Assembly: GCF_004005845.1 (NCBI RefSeq) | Contig: NZ_SADE01000003.1 | Location: 186,001-250,000 of the forward strand | Direction of reading: 5' to 3' | DNA: 64,000 bases | DNA from: Hwanghaeella grinnelliae | GTDB lineage: Bacteria > Pseudomonadota > Alphaproteobacteria > UBA8366 > Aestuariispiraceae | Shown here: positions 35,476 through 47,094 of the stretch, in pieces | Position numbering within the stretch: the stretch's first letter is position 1 | Layout of the letters: each line of letters opens with the position of its first letter | Position numbers and translations under genes: made by a program | Notes under the pieces: generated by a model | What the model saw: only the letters and a program-made list of their open reading frames with translations | Database searches by the model: none | What the model was told of the DNA's origin: nothing

Positions 35476-36444
35476 TCAATCATGCTTCTTCTGCCGCTTG
35501 TCATAGGCGCTGAGCGCGCTGTTGATTTCACCGGCCATGGTTGCCGCGTCGCTGGTGGGATGGAATCCCAGCAGGATAGCGTCGGAAACGGGTTTCAGCA
35601 GGCTAACATCCTTGGTGCTGGGCGCCATCAGGTTGTCCAGTAGACGCTCCACCACATCGATCATGTTGTTGCAGAGATTGCTGACATGTTCGTATTCCGT
35701 ACCCAGCATCCGCTCCGCGGTGTCGCGGCTGGTTGTCAGCACGCTGCGCAGATGTTCTTCCAGCTCCGGGTCGTCCAGCCGGTCTTCCGCCAACGCCGGA
35801 AGAATGAGGCCGACCAGGAAGCAGATCTGAAAGGCATTCCGTTTCAAGCGCTGATCATTGATGGTGTTTTGCGCCCGCTTGACCAAAGCGGAAAGCTTGG
35901 TCGGATCCATCTTCTCGCCGCTGATCTTCACACTCAACGTGTTCGGCACCTCGATCAGCGGGATATCCGATCCCCGCGATACATCCTTGCGGCGATCCGG
36001 ACCGATATAATCACTGGTTACGACAAAAGGTTTCCGGTTTTCGGTCAGAACCTTGATCCTGTCGACCAATTGCTGCGGCGAGACCGGTTTCACAAGCAGA
36101 TCGTCGGTTCCGGAATTGGCGACGTCCTGAACCAGCACCTCCGTCGGTCGCCACATCGTTACGATGAATGGGACGAAAGGGTTTTCCCCGATATGCCCAT
36201 GCCTGACGTCGTAGATCAGTTCCGATACGCTGCCGCCCTTGGTTTCCGCATCGATGATGATCAGGTCCGGCGCACGGGTCGCCAGCAATTGGCGCACGTG
36301 TCCCACATTCTCGACGTCGATGACGTTTTCGAATTTCTCATTGCGCATTGCCAAGCGGATGTTCGAGCGGAGTTGTCGTTCCGGCTCACCGAACAAAATC
36401 TCAACATTCTTGCGCGTCTCCGGTCGTCGACCGAGATCAACCAT
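35476..36444 (-). CDS. Response-regulator-like protein with a C-terminal helical domain
   Basis: This 322-residue protein has a receiver-like N-terminal domain (about residues 12-130). The likely phosphoacceptor is the aspartate of LIIIDAETKGG near residue 65, and the conserved lysine is in LLVKPVSPQQLVDRI near residue 116. The rest is mostly helical with IDVVERLLDNLM and no DNA-binding motif. No histidine kinase is adjacent, so it is an orphan regulator. ATG 36444 is preferred over the TTG at 36453. Confidence 0.8.
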   Translation of the reverse strand: MVDLGRRPETRKNVEILFGEPERQLRSNIRLAMRNEKFENVIDVENVGHVRQLLATRAPDLIIIDAETKGGSVSELIYDVRHGHIGENPFVPFIVTMWRPTEVLVQDVANSGTDDLLVKPVSPQQLVDRIKVLTENRKPFVVTSDYIGPDRRKDVSRGSDIPLIEVPNTLSVKISGEKMDPTKLSALVKRAQNTINDQRLKRNAFQICFLVGLILPALAEDRLDDPELEEHLRSVLTTSRDTAERMLGTEYEHVSNLCNNMIDVVERLLDNLMAPSTKDVSLLKPVSDAILLGFHPTSDAATMAGEINSALSAYDKRQKKHD

Positions 36445-36572
36445 CGCTACCAACTACGTCCCAAATGCTCCCGTGAGTTGGACAATCTCACACTGTCGTC
36501 GGGCTGTCCAACTGACGCAACATCGTGCAATTCCGGAGACTTACCGTATCCGAGCGATCCGACGTGACCGAG

Positions 36573-39245
<2,673 letters not shown>

Positions 39246-39296
39246 CGATCAATACCCTTTCCCGATCCACGCCACGCCCGCCGATTTCGGCAGGAC

Positions 39297-41402
39297 CTAT
39301 TTGTCACCCTCAATTTGTCCAAAATCCGCAACCAGCCCCATCGTAGCCCGGATGCGGGACAAAAGTTTCAACCTGTTGACGCGCAAGGCGTCATTGTCCG
39401 CGTTTACCGTCACCTTCTCGAAGAAGGCATCCACGGGACTACGCAAACCGGCAAGCGCCGCCATCGCGCCGGCGAAATCTTCCGCCTCGCGGGCCGCGTT
39501 CGCATCTTCCGCCGCATCGCCCAGCGCAGAGGCCAGGGCCTTTTCCTCAGCAAGTTCGAAGATGGCGTCGTCCGGCTCCCCATCAAAGGAGGTTCCGTCT
39601 TTCTTCTCTTCGATCCGCAAGATATTCGCGGCACGGCGATAGGCCGTCAGCAGGTTCGATCCATCCTCGGAGTCGAGGAAGGTTTTCAATGCCTCTACCC
39701 GGGCAACCAAACGAACCAGATCGTCTTCATCACCAAGCGAGAAGAGCGCCGTGATCAGATCGTGGCCGACCCCTTCCTCACGCAAATGCACTTTCAAGCG
39801 GTCGGCAAGGAAGGCCAGCAAATCCAGCGCCGTATCGGTCGCCTTTTCCACCGGGACATCGACCAGCTTCTGTTCCGCGTATAGGCCGAACTGTTCCGCG
39901 AAGACATGCCCAAGCGGCAGGCGCAGCCCGTTTTCCAAGATGAGCCGGATCACCCCCAGGGCGGCCCGGCGCAGCGCGAACGGGTCCTTCGATCCTGTCG
40001 GTTTTTCGTCGATCAGCCAGAAGCCGGCCAAGGTATCGATCTTTTCCGCCAAGGAGACGGCGACCGAGGTCGGCGCGGTCGGGCAATCGTCCGCCGGGCC
40101 GGCCGGCGAATAGTGTTCCGCGATGGCATTCGCCACCAGGTCTTCTTCATCCTGGTCGAGCGCATAATAGCGCCCCATGATACCCTGCAGCTCCGGGAAT
40201 TCGCCGACCATTTCGGTCACGAGGTCCGCCTTGGCCAGTTGCGCCGCGCGGCGCGCCAAGGTGCTGTCGCCACCGGGAACGTGTTCCGCCAAGGCATCGG
40301 CCAAGGCCGCGATCCGGTCGACCCGTTCCGCGACACTGCCGAGTTTGGCGTGGAAAATAATCTTGGCGAGGTCGTCGAGCCGCTCTTCCAACGGTGTCGA
40401 ACGGTCCTGGTCCCAGAAGAACTTGGCGTCGGACAATCGTGCGCGCAGGACACGCTCGTTCCCATCCACGATGGCCTTGCCACCGTCGCCCGCCACCATG
40501 TTCGCGACCACCGCGAAACGCGGCGCCATCAGGCCATCGACGGTTTCCAGCGCAAAATACTTCTGATGGGTCCGCATAGAGGTAGTCAGAACCTCCGGCG
40601 GAACTTCCATAAAGGCCTCGTCGATCTTGCCGATCAGGACAACCGGCCATTCGACCAGCCCGGAAACCTCGTCCAACAGGGCCGGATCCGGCTTCAGGAC
40701 CAGGCCCTCGGCGGCGGCCCGCTCCTCAAGCTGCTTCAGGATGATCGCCTTGCGCTCATCATGTTCCAGGATGACATACCGCTCGCGCAGTTTGGCGCGG
40801 TAATCCGCGAAATTCTCAACGGCGAAAACACCCGGACCGAGGAAACGGTGACCATGGGTCTCGTTGCCGAACACGCGCTTGCCCGGATTGAGGTCAATCT
40901 CGCCAGCCAGGACCGTCCCGTCGAACAGGGCCAGGATCGAATGCAGCGGACGCACCCATCGGAAGGTCGAATCGGCGAAACGCATGCTTTTCGGCCAGGG
41001 AAGCTGACGCACGGCGTCGCGGACGATTTCCGACAGAACTTGCGCCGAGGGACGTCCCTTGCGCTCAATCACCGCAAAATACACCGCACCTTTCGGCGTA
41101 TCGCGCTGTTCGCATTCGTCGATCGAGGAGAGGCCGACGCTTTTCAGGAAGCCTTCCACAGCCTTGTCCGGCGCACCGACCTTCGGGCCCTTTCGCTCTT
41201 CCGACAGGTCCGGCTGGCTTAACGGCAGGCCGTCGACAACAACCGTCAGGCGGCGCGGCGTGGAATAGGAGGCGATCTCGGAAAATTCCAAATTGGCGGC
41301 CTTCAAGCCGTCGGCAATCAGCTTTTCCAGGTCTTTCGACGCCCGCACCTGCATGCGCGCCGGGATTTCCTCAGAGAAGATTTCAACAAGCAGTTCGGCC
41401 AT
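39297..41402 (-). CDS. glyS: Glycyl-tRNA synthetase beta subunit
   Basis: This 701-residue protein matches GlyS, the tRNA-binding subunit of the tetrameric glycyl-tRNA synthetase. It starts [20 protein letters not shown], a conserved family opening, and has [14 protein letters not shown] and [10 protein letters not shown] further on. A longer open frame runs to 41546 but lies inside glyQ, so ATG 41402 is right: it overlaps the glyQ stop by one base (TGATG), coupling translation of the two subunits. Confidence 0.97.
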   Translation of the reverse strand: MAELLVEIFSEEIPARMQVRASKDLEKLIADGLKAANLEFSEIASYSTPRRLTVVVDGLPLSQPDLSEERKGPKVGAPDKAVEGFLKSVGLSSIDECEQRDTPKGAVYFAVIERKGRPSAQVLSEIVRDAVRQLPWPKSMRFADSTFRWVRPLHSILALFDGTVLAGEIDLNPGKRVFGNETHGHRFLGPGVFAVENFADYRAKLRERYVILEHDERKAIILKQLEERAAAEGLVLKPDPALLDEVSGLVEWPVVLIGKIDEAFMEVPPEVLTTSMRTHQKYFALETVDGLMAPRFAVVANMVAGDGGKAIVDGNERVLRARLSDAKFFWDQDRSTPLEERLDDLAKIIFHAKLGSVAERVDRIAALADALAEHVPGGDSTLARRAAQLAKADLVTEMVGEFPELQGIMGRYYALDQDEEDLVANAIAEHYSPAGPADDCPTAPTSVAVSLAEKIDTLAGFWLIDEKPTGSKDPFALRRAALGVIRLILENGLRLPLGHVFAEQFGLYAEQKLVDVPVEKATDTALDLLAFLADRLKVHLREEGVGHDLITALFSLGDEDDLVRLVARVEALKTFLDSEDGSNLLTAYRRAANILRIEEKKDGTSFDGEPDDAIFELAEEKALASALGDAAEDANAAREAEDFAGAMAALAGLRSPVDAFFEKVTVNADNDALRVNRLKLLSRIRATMGLVADFGQIEGDK

Positions 41403-42253
41403 CAGAGGTGCCCCCTGCTTTTCAGGAACGCTTCCGCGCAAGCTTTGGCCAGCGTTCGGACGCGTCCGATATAGGCCTGCCGTTCGGTCACCGAAATCAC
41501 CCCGCGGGCATCCAGAAGATTGAACAGATGGCTCGCCTTCAGACATTGGTCATAGGCCGGCAACGCCACACCGCCGTCGATCAAGGCACCGCATTCCTTC
41601 TCAGCATCCTCGAAATGGCGCAGGATCATCGACGTGTCCGCCAATTCGAAATTGTGTTTGGAATATTCGACCTCGGATTGATGGTAGACTTCGCCATAGG
41701 TCATATCGGCGCTGAATTGCAGATCGTAGACGTTTTCCACGCCCTGGACGTACATCGCCAAACGTTCCAACCCATAGGTCAGTTCAGTGGAGACAGGATT
41801 ACAGTCAAAGCCGCCGACCTGCTGAAAATAGGTGAACTGGCTGACTTCCATCCCGTCGCACCAGACTTCCCAGCCCAGGCCCCAGGCGCCCAAAGTCGGG
41901 CTTTCCCAATCGTCCTCGACGAATCGAATGTCATGATTCGCAGGGTCGATGCCGATTTCGCGCAGACTGCCCAGGTAGAGCTCCTGGCTGTCCTCCGGCG
42001 AGGGCTTCAAGATGACCTGATACTGATAATAATGCTGTAGACGGTTCGGATTTTCCCCATAACGCCCATCCGTCGGCCGCCGCGACGGCTGGACATAGGC
42101 CGCCTTCCACGGTTCCGGGCCAAGGCTGCGCAAGGTCGTCGCCCAATGAAAGGTCCCGGCCCCGACTTCCATGTCATAGGGCTGCAGGATCACGCATCCC
42201 TGCGCCGACCAGTATCGGTGCAGGGCAAGGATCATATCCTGGAAAGTACTCAC
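41402..42253 (-). CDS. glyQ: Glycyl-tRNA synthetase alpha subunit
   Basis: This 283-residue catalytic subunit activates glycine and joins with GlyS. The family core is plain: [40 protein letters not shown] and [20 protein letters not shown], with [19 protein letters not shown] further on. The start codon is GTG at 42253. It is the upstream gene of glyQ-glyS. Confidence 0.97.
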   Translation of the reverse strand: MSTFQDMILALHRYWSAQGCVILQPYDMEVGAGTFHWATTLRSLGPEPWKAAYVQPSRRPTDGRYGENPNRLQHYYQYQVILKPSPEDSQELYLGSLREIGIDPANHDIRFVEDDWESPTLGAWGLGWEVWCDGMEVSQFTYFQQVGGFDCNPVSTELTYGLERLAMYVQGVENVYDLQFSADMTYGEVYHQSEVEYSKHNFELADTSMILRHFEDAEKECGALIDGGVALPAYDQCLKASHLFNLLDARGVISVTERQAYIGRVRTLAKACAEAFLKSRGHL

Positions 42254-42591
42254 GACATTGCGCCTGTGTTGACCAAACCCACCCCCGGCCGGTTGATAGG
42301 GGCATTGACTGCCCCTTGATTTGACTGCCCCTTGAATTGAAGGCGTTCCAACCGGCTAAGTGCGGCGCAACATAACGGCGGGTGGGGCGGGAATCAACGC
42401 GCGCGTGCCCTTGGCGTGCCTTGAGACTTTCGTTGGTGCCGCAAGGGTCCGCTTTCGCCACGCCGATCGCTGTAGCCAGGCACCCTAACCGGGCGCGGCA
42501 AGACGGTTTTGCCAGGGCTGACCGAGTAGGTTAAGAAACCACGACCCGGGACCGAGGGCGGGATATGAGCCCCGGAAATGAGGACAAAGCA
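42254..42591. repeat. Divergent glyQ/hemB promoter region with a short tandem repeat
   Basis: These 338 bases separate divergent glyQ and hemB and contain no gene. At 42304-42339 a sequence of about 17 bases, near TTGACTGCCCCTTGA, is repeated twice in a row. It may be an operator or simply a slippage product. No certain promoter box is seen. Confidence 0.45.
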
Positions 42592-43563
42592 ATGTTTCCG
42601 ACCAAAAGGTTGCGCCGCCTGCGCCGTACACCGGCCCTCCGCGCGCTGATGAACGAAACCCAAGTGACCCTGGACGACCTGATCTACCCGATCTTCGTCG
42701 AGGAGGAGCTGGACGCGCCTGCACCGATTGAGAGCATGCCCGGCGTTTTCCGGATTCCCGAATCCGGTCTGACGGCGGAAGTCCAGCGTATCGCCGATCT
42801 CGGCATCCGCGCGATCCTTCTGTTCGGCGTTTCCCGGCACAAGGATGCGACCGGGTCGGATTCGATGAAAGACGAAGGTTTGGTCGGCCGCATGGTCCGA
42901 ACCGCCAAGGACGCCGCGCCGGATATCCTTGTCATCGCCGATGTCTGCTTCTGCGAGTTTACCGACCACGGCCATTGCGGCGTCATCCACGACGGTGACG
43001 TCGACAATGACGCAACGCTGGACAACCTTATCGAACAGACTTTGGTCGCGGCGCGCGCCGGCGTCGATATCATTGCGCCGAGCGGCATGATGGACGGCAC
43101 CATCGCAACCCTGCGCGACGCATTGGACGGCGAAGGCTTCACCAACACCCCGATCATGGCCTATTCCACGAAATTTGCATCAGCCTTCTATGGACCCTTC
43201 CGGGAAGCCGCGGGCACGACGCTGAAAGGCGACCGCAAGACCTATCAGATGCAGCCGGGCAATCGGCGTGAAGGTCTGCTGGAATCTATTGAGGATGAGG
43301 CGGAAGGCGCGGATATCCTGATGGTGAAGCCGGGCATGCCCTATCTGGACATATTGGCCGATATTCGCCGTGAAACCCTTTTGCCGCTTTGCGTTTATCA
43401 AGTCAGCGGCGAGTATTCGATGATCAAATTTGCCGGCCAGGCCGGGGCGCTGGACGAAGATGCGGTGATGTTGGAAAGTCTGACCGCGTTCAAGCGCGCG
43501 GGTGCGGACCTTATCATTACATATTTTGCGCCAAAGTTCGCGGAGCTATCGCAAAAAGCCTAG
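42592..43563 (+). CDS. hemB: Delta-aminolevulinic acid dehydratase (porphobilinogen synthase), zinc type
   Basis: This 323-residue enzyme joins two 5-aminolevulinate molecules into porphobilinogen in haem and cobalamin synthesis. The active-site lysines are in [17 protein letters not shown] and [10 protein letters not shown]. The metal loop [13 protein letters not shown] near residue 120 keeps three cysteines, as in zinc-dependent forms. ATG 42592 is preferred over an upstream frame start because AGGA lies seven bases upstream. Its stop overlaps, by sharing CTAG, that of the convergent DMSP-lyase-like gene. Confidence 0.96.
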   Translation: MFPTKRLRRLRRTPALRALMNETQVTLDDLIYPIFVEEELDAPAPIESMPGVFRIPESGLTAEVQRIADLGIRAILLFGVSRHKDATGSDSMKDEGLVGRMVRTAKDAAPDILVIADVCFCEFTDHGHCGVIHDGDVDNDATLDNLIEQTLVAARAGVDIIAPSGMMDGTIATLRDALDGEGFTNTPIMAYSTKFASAFYGPFREAAGTTLKGDRKTYQMQPGNRREGLLESIEDEAEGADILMVKPGMPYLDILADIRRETLLPLCVYQVSGEYSMIKFAGQAGALDEDAVMLESLTAFKRAGADLIITYFAPKFAELSQKA

Positions 43564-44165
43564 TCCGCGGCGGGAACGAGCATCCAGACAGCCAGCAGCG
43601 GGTCGTCCCCCGACCGCATCGCATGGACGATGCCGGGTGGGTTGTGGAACAAGCCGCCAACACCCGGCGCCCGCCACTGCGTTTCAGCGTTTCGAAAGTC
43701 ACCCGGCGACAAGACCAGATACAATTCTTCCGGCGGATGGGTGTGGTCCGGGTAACGCACACCCGGCGCCAACAGTGAAACACCAATCCACAATTCCGAA
43801 CTGACGGCCAAGCCGTCGGGGCCGACGATAATCGCATTGCCGTGGCCGTCGGGAAAATTCGGGCTGCCCGTGCCCGTCGCATCGGGCCTGGTGAACCAGG
43901 AAAGGTGCGGCGCCAAGGCCTTCAACCCGTTCGTGACTTCGTTGAGCGTATCGCTGGGCATTTGAGCGTCCAAGGCCGGCTGAAGCCAGGAACAGACGGC
44001 AATTTGGCGTCCTTCCGCACTTTCCGCGACCGGCAAATGCTCGCTGGCGGCCCGTGCCTCAACGAAGACGCGTTCGAGTCCCGGCCCGTCCAGTGCCGGT
44101 TCAACAGCGGCGAACAGGCTACCCAAGAAACGATGCAATTTTGCGTCGAGGTCGGTCTTCGTCAC
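43560..44165 (-). CDS. DMSP lyase-like cupin (DddQ/DddL type)
   Basis: This 201-residue cytoplasmic cupin resembles DddQ/DddL, enzymes that split dimethylsulfoniopropionate into dimethyl sulfide and acrylate. The metal and catalytic motif [19 protein letters not shown] holds Tyr138, His143, Glu147 and Tyr149, and His181 follows in PGIVHAM. The remembered DddQ residues Tyr120, His125, Glu129, Tyr131 and His163 fit with one constant offset of 18, which strongly supports the family. The start is GTG at 44165 with AGGTGAGG upstream. No acrylate-catabolic genes or regulator of a Ddd operon adjoin it; true DMSP activity in such cupins must be tested because promiscuous relatives exist. Confidence 0.8.
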   Translation of the reverse strand: MTKTDLDAKLHRFLGSLFAAVEPALDGPGLERVFVEARAASEHLPVAESAEGRQIAVCSWLQPALDAQMPSDTLNEVTNGLKALAPHLSWFTRPDATGTGSPNFPDGHGNAIIVGPDGLAVSSELWIGVSLLAPGVRYPDHTHPPEELYLVLSPGDFRNAETQWRAPGVGGLFHNPPGIVHAMRSGDDPLLAVWMLVPAAD

Positions 44166-44186
44166 GCCCTCACCTGGCTTTGTGGA

Positions 44187-44459
44187 TCAATAAGGGCAGT
44201 CCTTGCGGCCGCAATCCGAGCCGCCGACCGGAACATAGGCCCCGCAGACGGGGCATTTTTCGGTATCTTCAACAGAAGGGTCGGTGCGGCCCGTCTTTTC
44301 GCGCATGGATTTGCGCAGGCGCTCGCCCATCGTGCGCTCGCCCGGGCGGCGGTCGCCGTCCTGAACCCGCTGCGTCCGCGCGTAGAGTTTGAACCCCTGC
44401 CAGACGATCACGATGACCGCGACGAGGACCAGAAGTTTTCCGAGCGACAATCCTAACAT
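44187..44459 (-). CDS. Small membrane protein with C-terminal zinc ribbon
   Basis: This 90-residue protein has one N-terminal membrane helix (LGKLLVLVAVIVIVWQGFKL) and a charged linker, then a rubredoxin-like or zinc-ribbon end with CPVCGAYVPVGGSDCGRKDC. ATG 44459 is preferred over TTG 44465. It lies between the DMSP-lyase-like gene and the S49 peptidase, both on the minus strand. Families of this layout are widespread in Alphaproteobacteria, but no function is assigned. Confidence 0.7.
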   Translation of the reverse strand: MLGLSLGKLLVLVAVIVIVWQGFKLYARTQRVQDGDRRPGERTMGERLRKSMREKTGRTDPSVEDTEKCPVCGAYVPVGGSDCGRKDCPY

Positions 44460-44511
44460 GATCAATCCCTACGCGGCGGTTCCGGGCAGGTCAATTGCCC
44501 GGCACCCTCGC

Positions 44512-45468
44512 CTACAATCCCAAACGCGACCACCAGAAACGGCGATCGGCGGCGTTCACGAGAGCATCCGGCAGGGCAGAGGCAAGATCGGCACCGATAC
44601 TGCCGCCGAAACCGGAATCGCCCCGCAGCCCAACCATGCGTTGGACCCAGCCCTTGCGCGGAGTCATTATCGGCAGCTTCACATTCTCGCCGAACTTGCC
44701 GCGGCAGATGGTGCGGATTTCGCCCAAACCATCCACCAAGCCAAGCTCCAGCGCCTGCTGACCGGTCCAGAACTCACCACTGAATAGTTTCTTCTCAGGT
44801 GCTTTCAAACGGTCGCCCCGGCGCTCCTTGACCCAACCGGTGAACTGTTCGTGGATATTTTTCTGCAGAGCCTTCAGGCGTTTGATGTCATCCTGGTTTT
44901 CCGGCTGGAAAGGGTCCAACTGCGCCTTTGCTTCGCCCGCGGTATAAACGCGGCGCTCGATCCCGGCTTTCTCCAAGAGTGCCGGGAACCCGAAGCCCGC
45001 CGAAATCACGCCGATGGACCCGACGACGGATGCATCCGCCGCATAGATTTCATCAGCCGCGCAGGCCAGCCAATAGCCGCCGGACGCCGCGGCATCCTCG
45101 AGGAACGCGATAACCTTGCGATCTTTTTGCGCCGCCAGCAGGCGTATGCGCTTGGCGATAAGATCGGATTGCACTGGCGATCCGCCAGGCGAATTCACAA
45201 TGATGGCGACGGCGACTGCCTTGTCGTTTTCGAAGGCCTTGTCGATCGGTTCCGCTAGATCAGCCAGGGTTAGTCCGCTTTGGCGGAAACGCCCGGCATC
45301 GCCGACAACGCCCGTCAGGCGTATCACCGGGATGACCGGCCCCGCCTCCATCCGGTCGGCAAGCCGCTGGCCAATGAATGGGATCTTCCGGACGAACGGA
45401 TACGGTTTTCCGGGTTTTCCCTGCGTCCCGCCGGCCGATTTCCCGCCGGTTTGGTCCTTCTCAGTCAT
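44512..45468 (-). CDS. sppA: S49 family signal peptide peptidase-like protease
   Basis: This 318-residue protease is of the SppA/SohB family that cleaves leftover signal peptides or membrane segments. The catalytic serine is in the AAASGGYW motif near residue 130, and the partner lysine in TAGEAKAQLDPF near residue 183; both are intact. No N-terminal signal or transmembrane helix is obvious, unlike E. coli SppA, so it may be soluble or attach through an amphipathic segment. It is near glyQ in the usual alphaproteobacterial neighbourhood. Confidence 0.9.
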   Translation of the reverse strand: MTEKDQTGGKSAGGTQGKPGKPYPFVRKIPFIGQRLADRMEAGPVIPVIRLTGVVGDAGRFRQSGLTLADLAEPIDKAFENDKAVAVAIIVNSPGGSPVQSDLIAKRIRLLAAQKDRKVIAFLEDAAASGGYWLACAADEIYAADASVVGSIGVISAGFGFPALLEKAGIERRVYTAGEAKAQLDPFQPENQDDIKRLKALQKNIHEQFTGWVKERRGDRLKAPEKKLFSGEFWTGQQALELGLVDGLGEIRTICRGKFGENVKLPIMTPRKGWVQRMVGLRGDSGFGGSIGADLASALPDALVNAADRRFWWSRLGL

Positions 45469-45521
45469 ACCGTCCCCATATGTCTTTTCGAAAATTCAGG
45501 CTGATAGTCCAACCGACGGTT

Positions 45522-46421
45522 TTAATCTTCTTCAGGCGGACGGCAAGCCTCCTCCAGAATCCATTCCCGGAATTGCTGGGCCGGCGTGCGCAGAGGAACG
45601 TCCTCGCGGGTCACCAAATAGTAGTCCAGCGGCACTTCATCGCCCGGCCCCAAGGGCAGAACGAGACGCCCGGCCTTCAGGTCCGATTCCATCAGCGAAA
45701 CCACGCCCATGAAAACGCCTTGGCCTTCGACGGCGGCCTGATGGCCGAGATGTTTGATCGTGAAAAAGGAACGGCTGTCCAAATGGACGTCGGGAACGCC
45801 CATGATGCGCAGCCATTCGCTCCATTCGTCCGGTCCGCTGTCATCGATCAGATTGTGTTTCAAAAGATCGCTTGGTTTCTCCAAGGGCGGCGCCTTGGCA
45901 AGATAGGCGGGCGAACAGACCGGGGCGAGCGTGCCGCCGATTATCCGTTCCGCCACAAGGCCCGGCCATTCGCCCGACCCATAGCGTACGCCCATATCGA
46001 CATCTTCCCGCGCCAAGTCGACGAGTTCCGTCTCAGGCGAAATGCGCACCGCGACATCGGGATATTCCGCTCGGAACCGGTTCAGGCGCGGCACCATCCA
46101 GCGAGAGGCAAATGTCGGTGTCGTCGTCACATTGACCGGCCCCGTATCATTATAGGCCTTCACCTGTTTGGTGGCGTCCAGAATTCCCTCGAAAGCATTC
46201 AACAGTCCGGCGGCATACATCGCGCCGCTTTCCGTTAAGGCAATCGATCGCCCAACCCGTTTCATCAGCTTAACCCCGAGCCACTCTTCCAGCGCTCGGA
46301 TTTGCTGGCTCACGGCCGCATGAGTGACATTCAGCTCGGCCGCAGCCTGGCTGACGCTCAGGTGTCTGGCCGTCGTCTCGAAGGCGCGTATGGCAGTCAA
46401 CGAAGGTAGTTTGGGATGCAT
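45522..46421 (-). CDS. LysR-family regulator, GcvA-like
   Basis: This 299-residue regulator has the LysR helix-turn-helix at residues 7-66, with SVSQAAAELNVTHAAVSQQI as recognition portion, and a GcvA-like effector-binding domain. The TFASRWMVPRLNRFRAEYPD segment near residue 103 is typical of the GcvA branch. An inverted repeat lies just before its start (46430-46446), a likely autoregulatory site. The adjacent divergent gene encodes an unknown 76-residue protein, and divergent target genes are common for LysR regulators. The ligand is unknown. Confidence 0.9.
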   Translation of the reverse strand: MHPKLPSLTAIRAFETTARHLSVSQAAAELNVTHAAVSQQIRALEEWLGVKLMKRVGRSIALTESGAMYAAGLLNAFEGILDATKQVKAYNDTGPVNVTTTPTFASRWMVPRLNRFRAEYPDVAVRISPETELVDLAREDVDMGVRYGSGEWPGLVAERIIGGTLAPVCSPAYLAKAPPLEKPSDLLKHNLIDDSGPDEWSEWLRIMGVPDVHLDSRSFFTIKHLGHQAAVEGQGVFMGVVSLMESDLKAGRLVLPLGPGDEVPLDYYLVTREDVPLRTPAQQFREWILEEACRPPEED

Positions 46422-46429
46422 GAGTTTAA

Positions 46430-46446
46430 TGTAAGGTAAACTTACA
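46430..46446. promoter_or_regulatory. Inverted repeat operator candidate upstream of the LysR gene
   Basis: TGTAAG at 46430-46435 and CTTACA at 46441-46446 form an exact six-base inverted repeat with a five-base centre, similar to LysR T-N11-A type boxes. It is nine bases before the regulator start and faces the divergent small gene. Confidence 0.5.
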
Positions 46447-46574
46447 TATTTGCAAGAATTCTTGACTGGAAATTTTTCTTCGCAAGGCGCAACTAATCGT
46501 TAACACATTGAGCGTAGAAAGCGTCCCGACGGACACTGGCTCGACAGACACTATAGCGGTTAAGGAGATTTGAA

Positions 46575-46805
46575 ATGAAGACCTTTGCTTTGGACTACAT
46601 GATGGTTGCAACCCTGGCCGACACCCGTGTCGATGACGAGCGTCAGGCCCAGTATTACCGTGAACTTCGCCGGGAAGCGGAAATGCAGGAGCGGAACCGC
46701 CAGGCGTGGAACGCGCGCTGGAAAGCCGTTCGTTCCCTGTTCGCCTCGACTGCGAAGCCGACGGTCCAGACCGGCAACGCCGGCCCGATCGCAGCTGCGT
46801 CCTAA
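46575..46805 (+). CDS. Small unknown protein divergent from the LysR regulator
   Basis: This 76-residue protein, starting MKTFALDYMMVATLADTRVD, has an excellent ribosome site (AAGGAG, seven to eight bases before ATG) and a charged helical middle (RQAQYYRELRREAEMQERNR), then an alanine-rich tail. There is no signal peptide or known domain. It is a real gene on translation-signal evidence and is probably regulated by the LysR protein across the shared intergenic region. I do not recognise a family. Confidence 0.65.
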   Translation: MKTFALDYMMVATLADTRVDDERQAQYYRELRREAEMQERNRQAWNARWKAVRSLFASTAKPTVQTGNAGPIAAAS

Positions 46806-46949
46806 GGACAGATTAAGCAGCGTGACGACAGCCTAGCGTATTGTAATGTCAGCTAATCGGTTTGGGTGTTTTGAAATTTTATTACCCTGTCGCCGGTTCT
46901 TGAAATTATCTTATTTCAATAAGCTTATGTTACAGTGCACATGACGATT

Positions 46950-46995
46950 AAACGGCCGGCAGCGGAATGGGATTTCCCATCTGCGCCGGCCGTTT
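46950..46995. terminator. Long perfect hairpin terminator, both directions
   Basis: AAACGGCCGGC at 46950-46960 is exactly complementary to GCCGGCCGTTT at 46985-46995; inside, ATGGGA/TCCCAT forms a second stem. T's follow on either strand, so it can terminate the small-protein gene and the gene of 47095-48231, which converge here. Confidence 0.8.
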
Positions 46996-47094
46996 CAATT
47001 TGTCGATATTTTGCACCGGGAGAAGCTGCGAAAGCGTCTCGGTAACCGCGTCGAAAGTTTGCAACCCCGAGGCTCAGTTCCGTACGGTTCGGCC

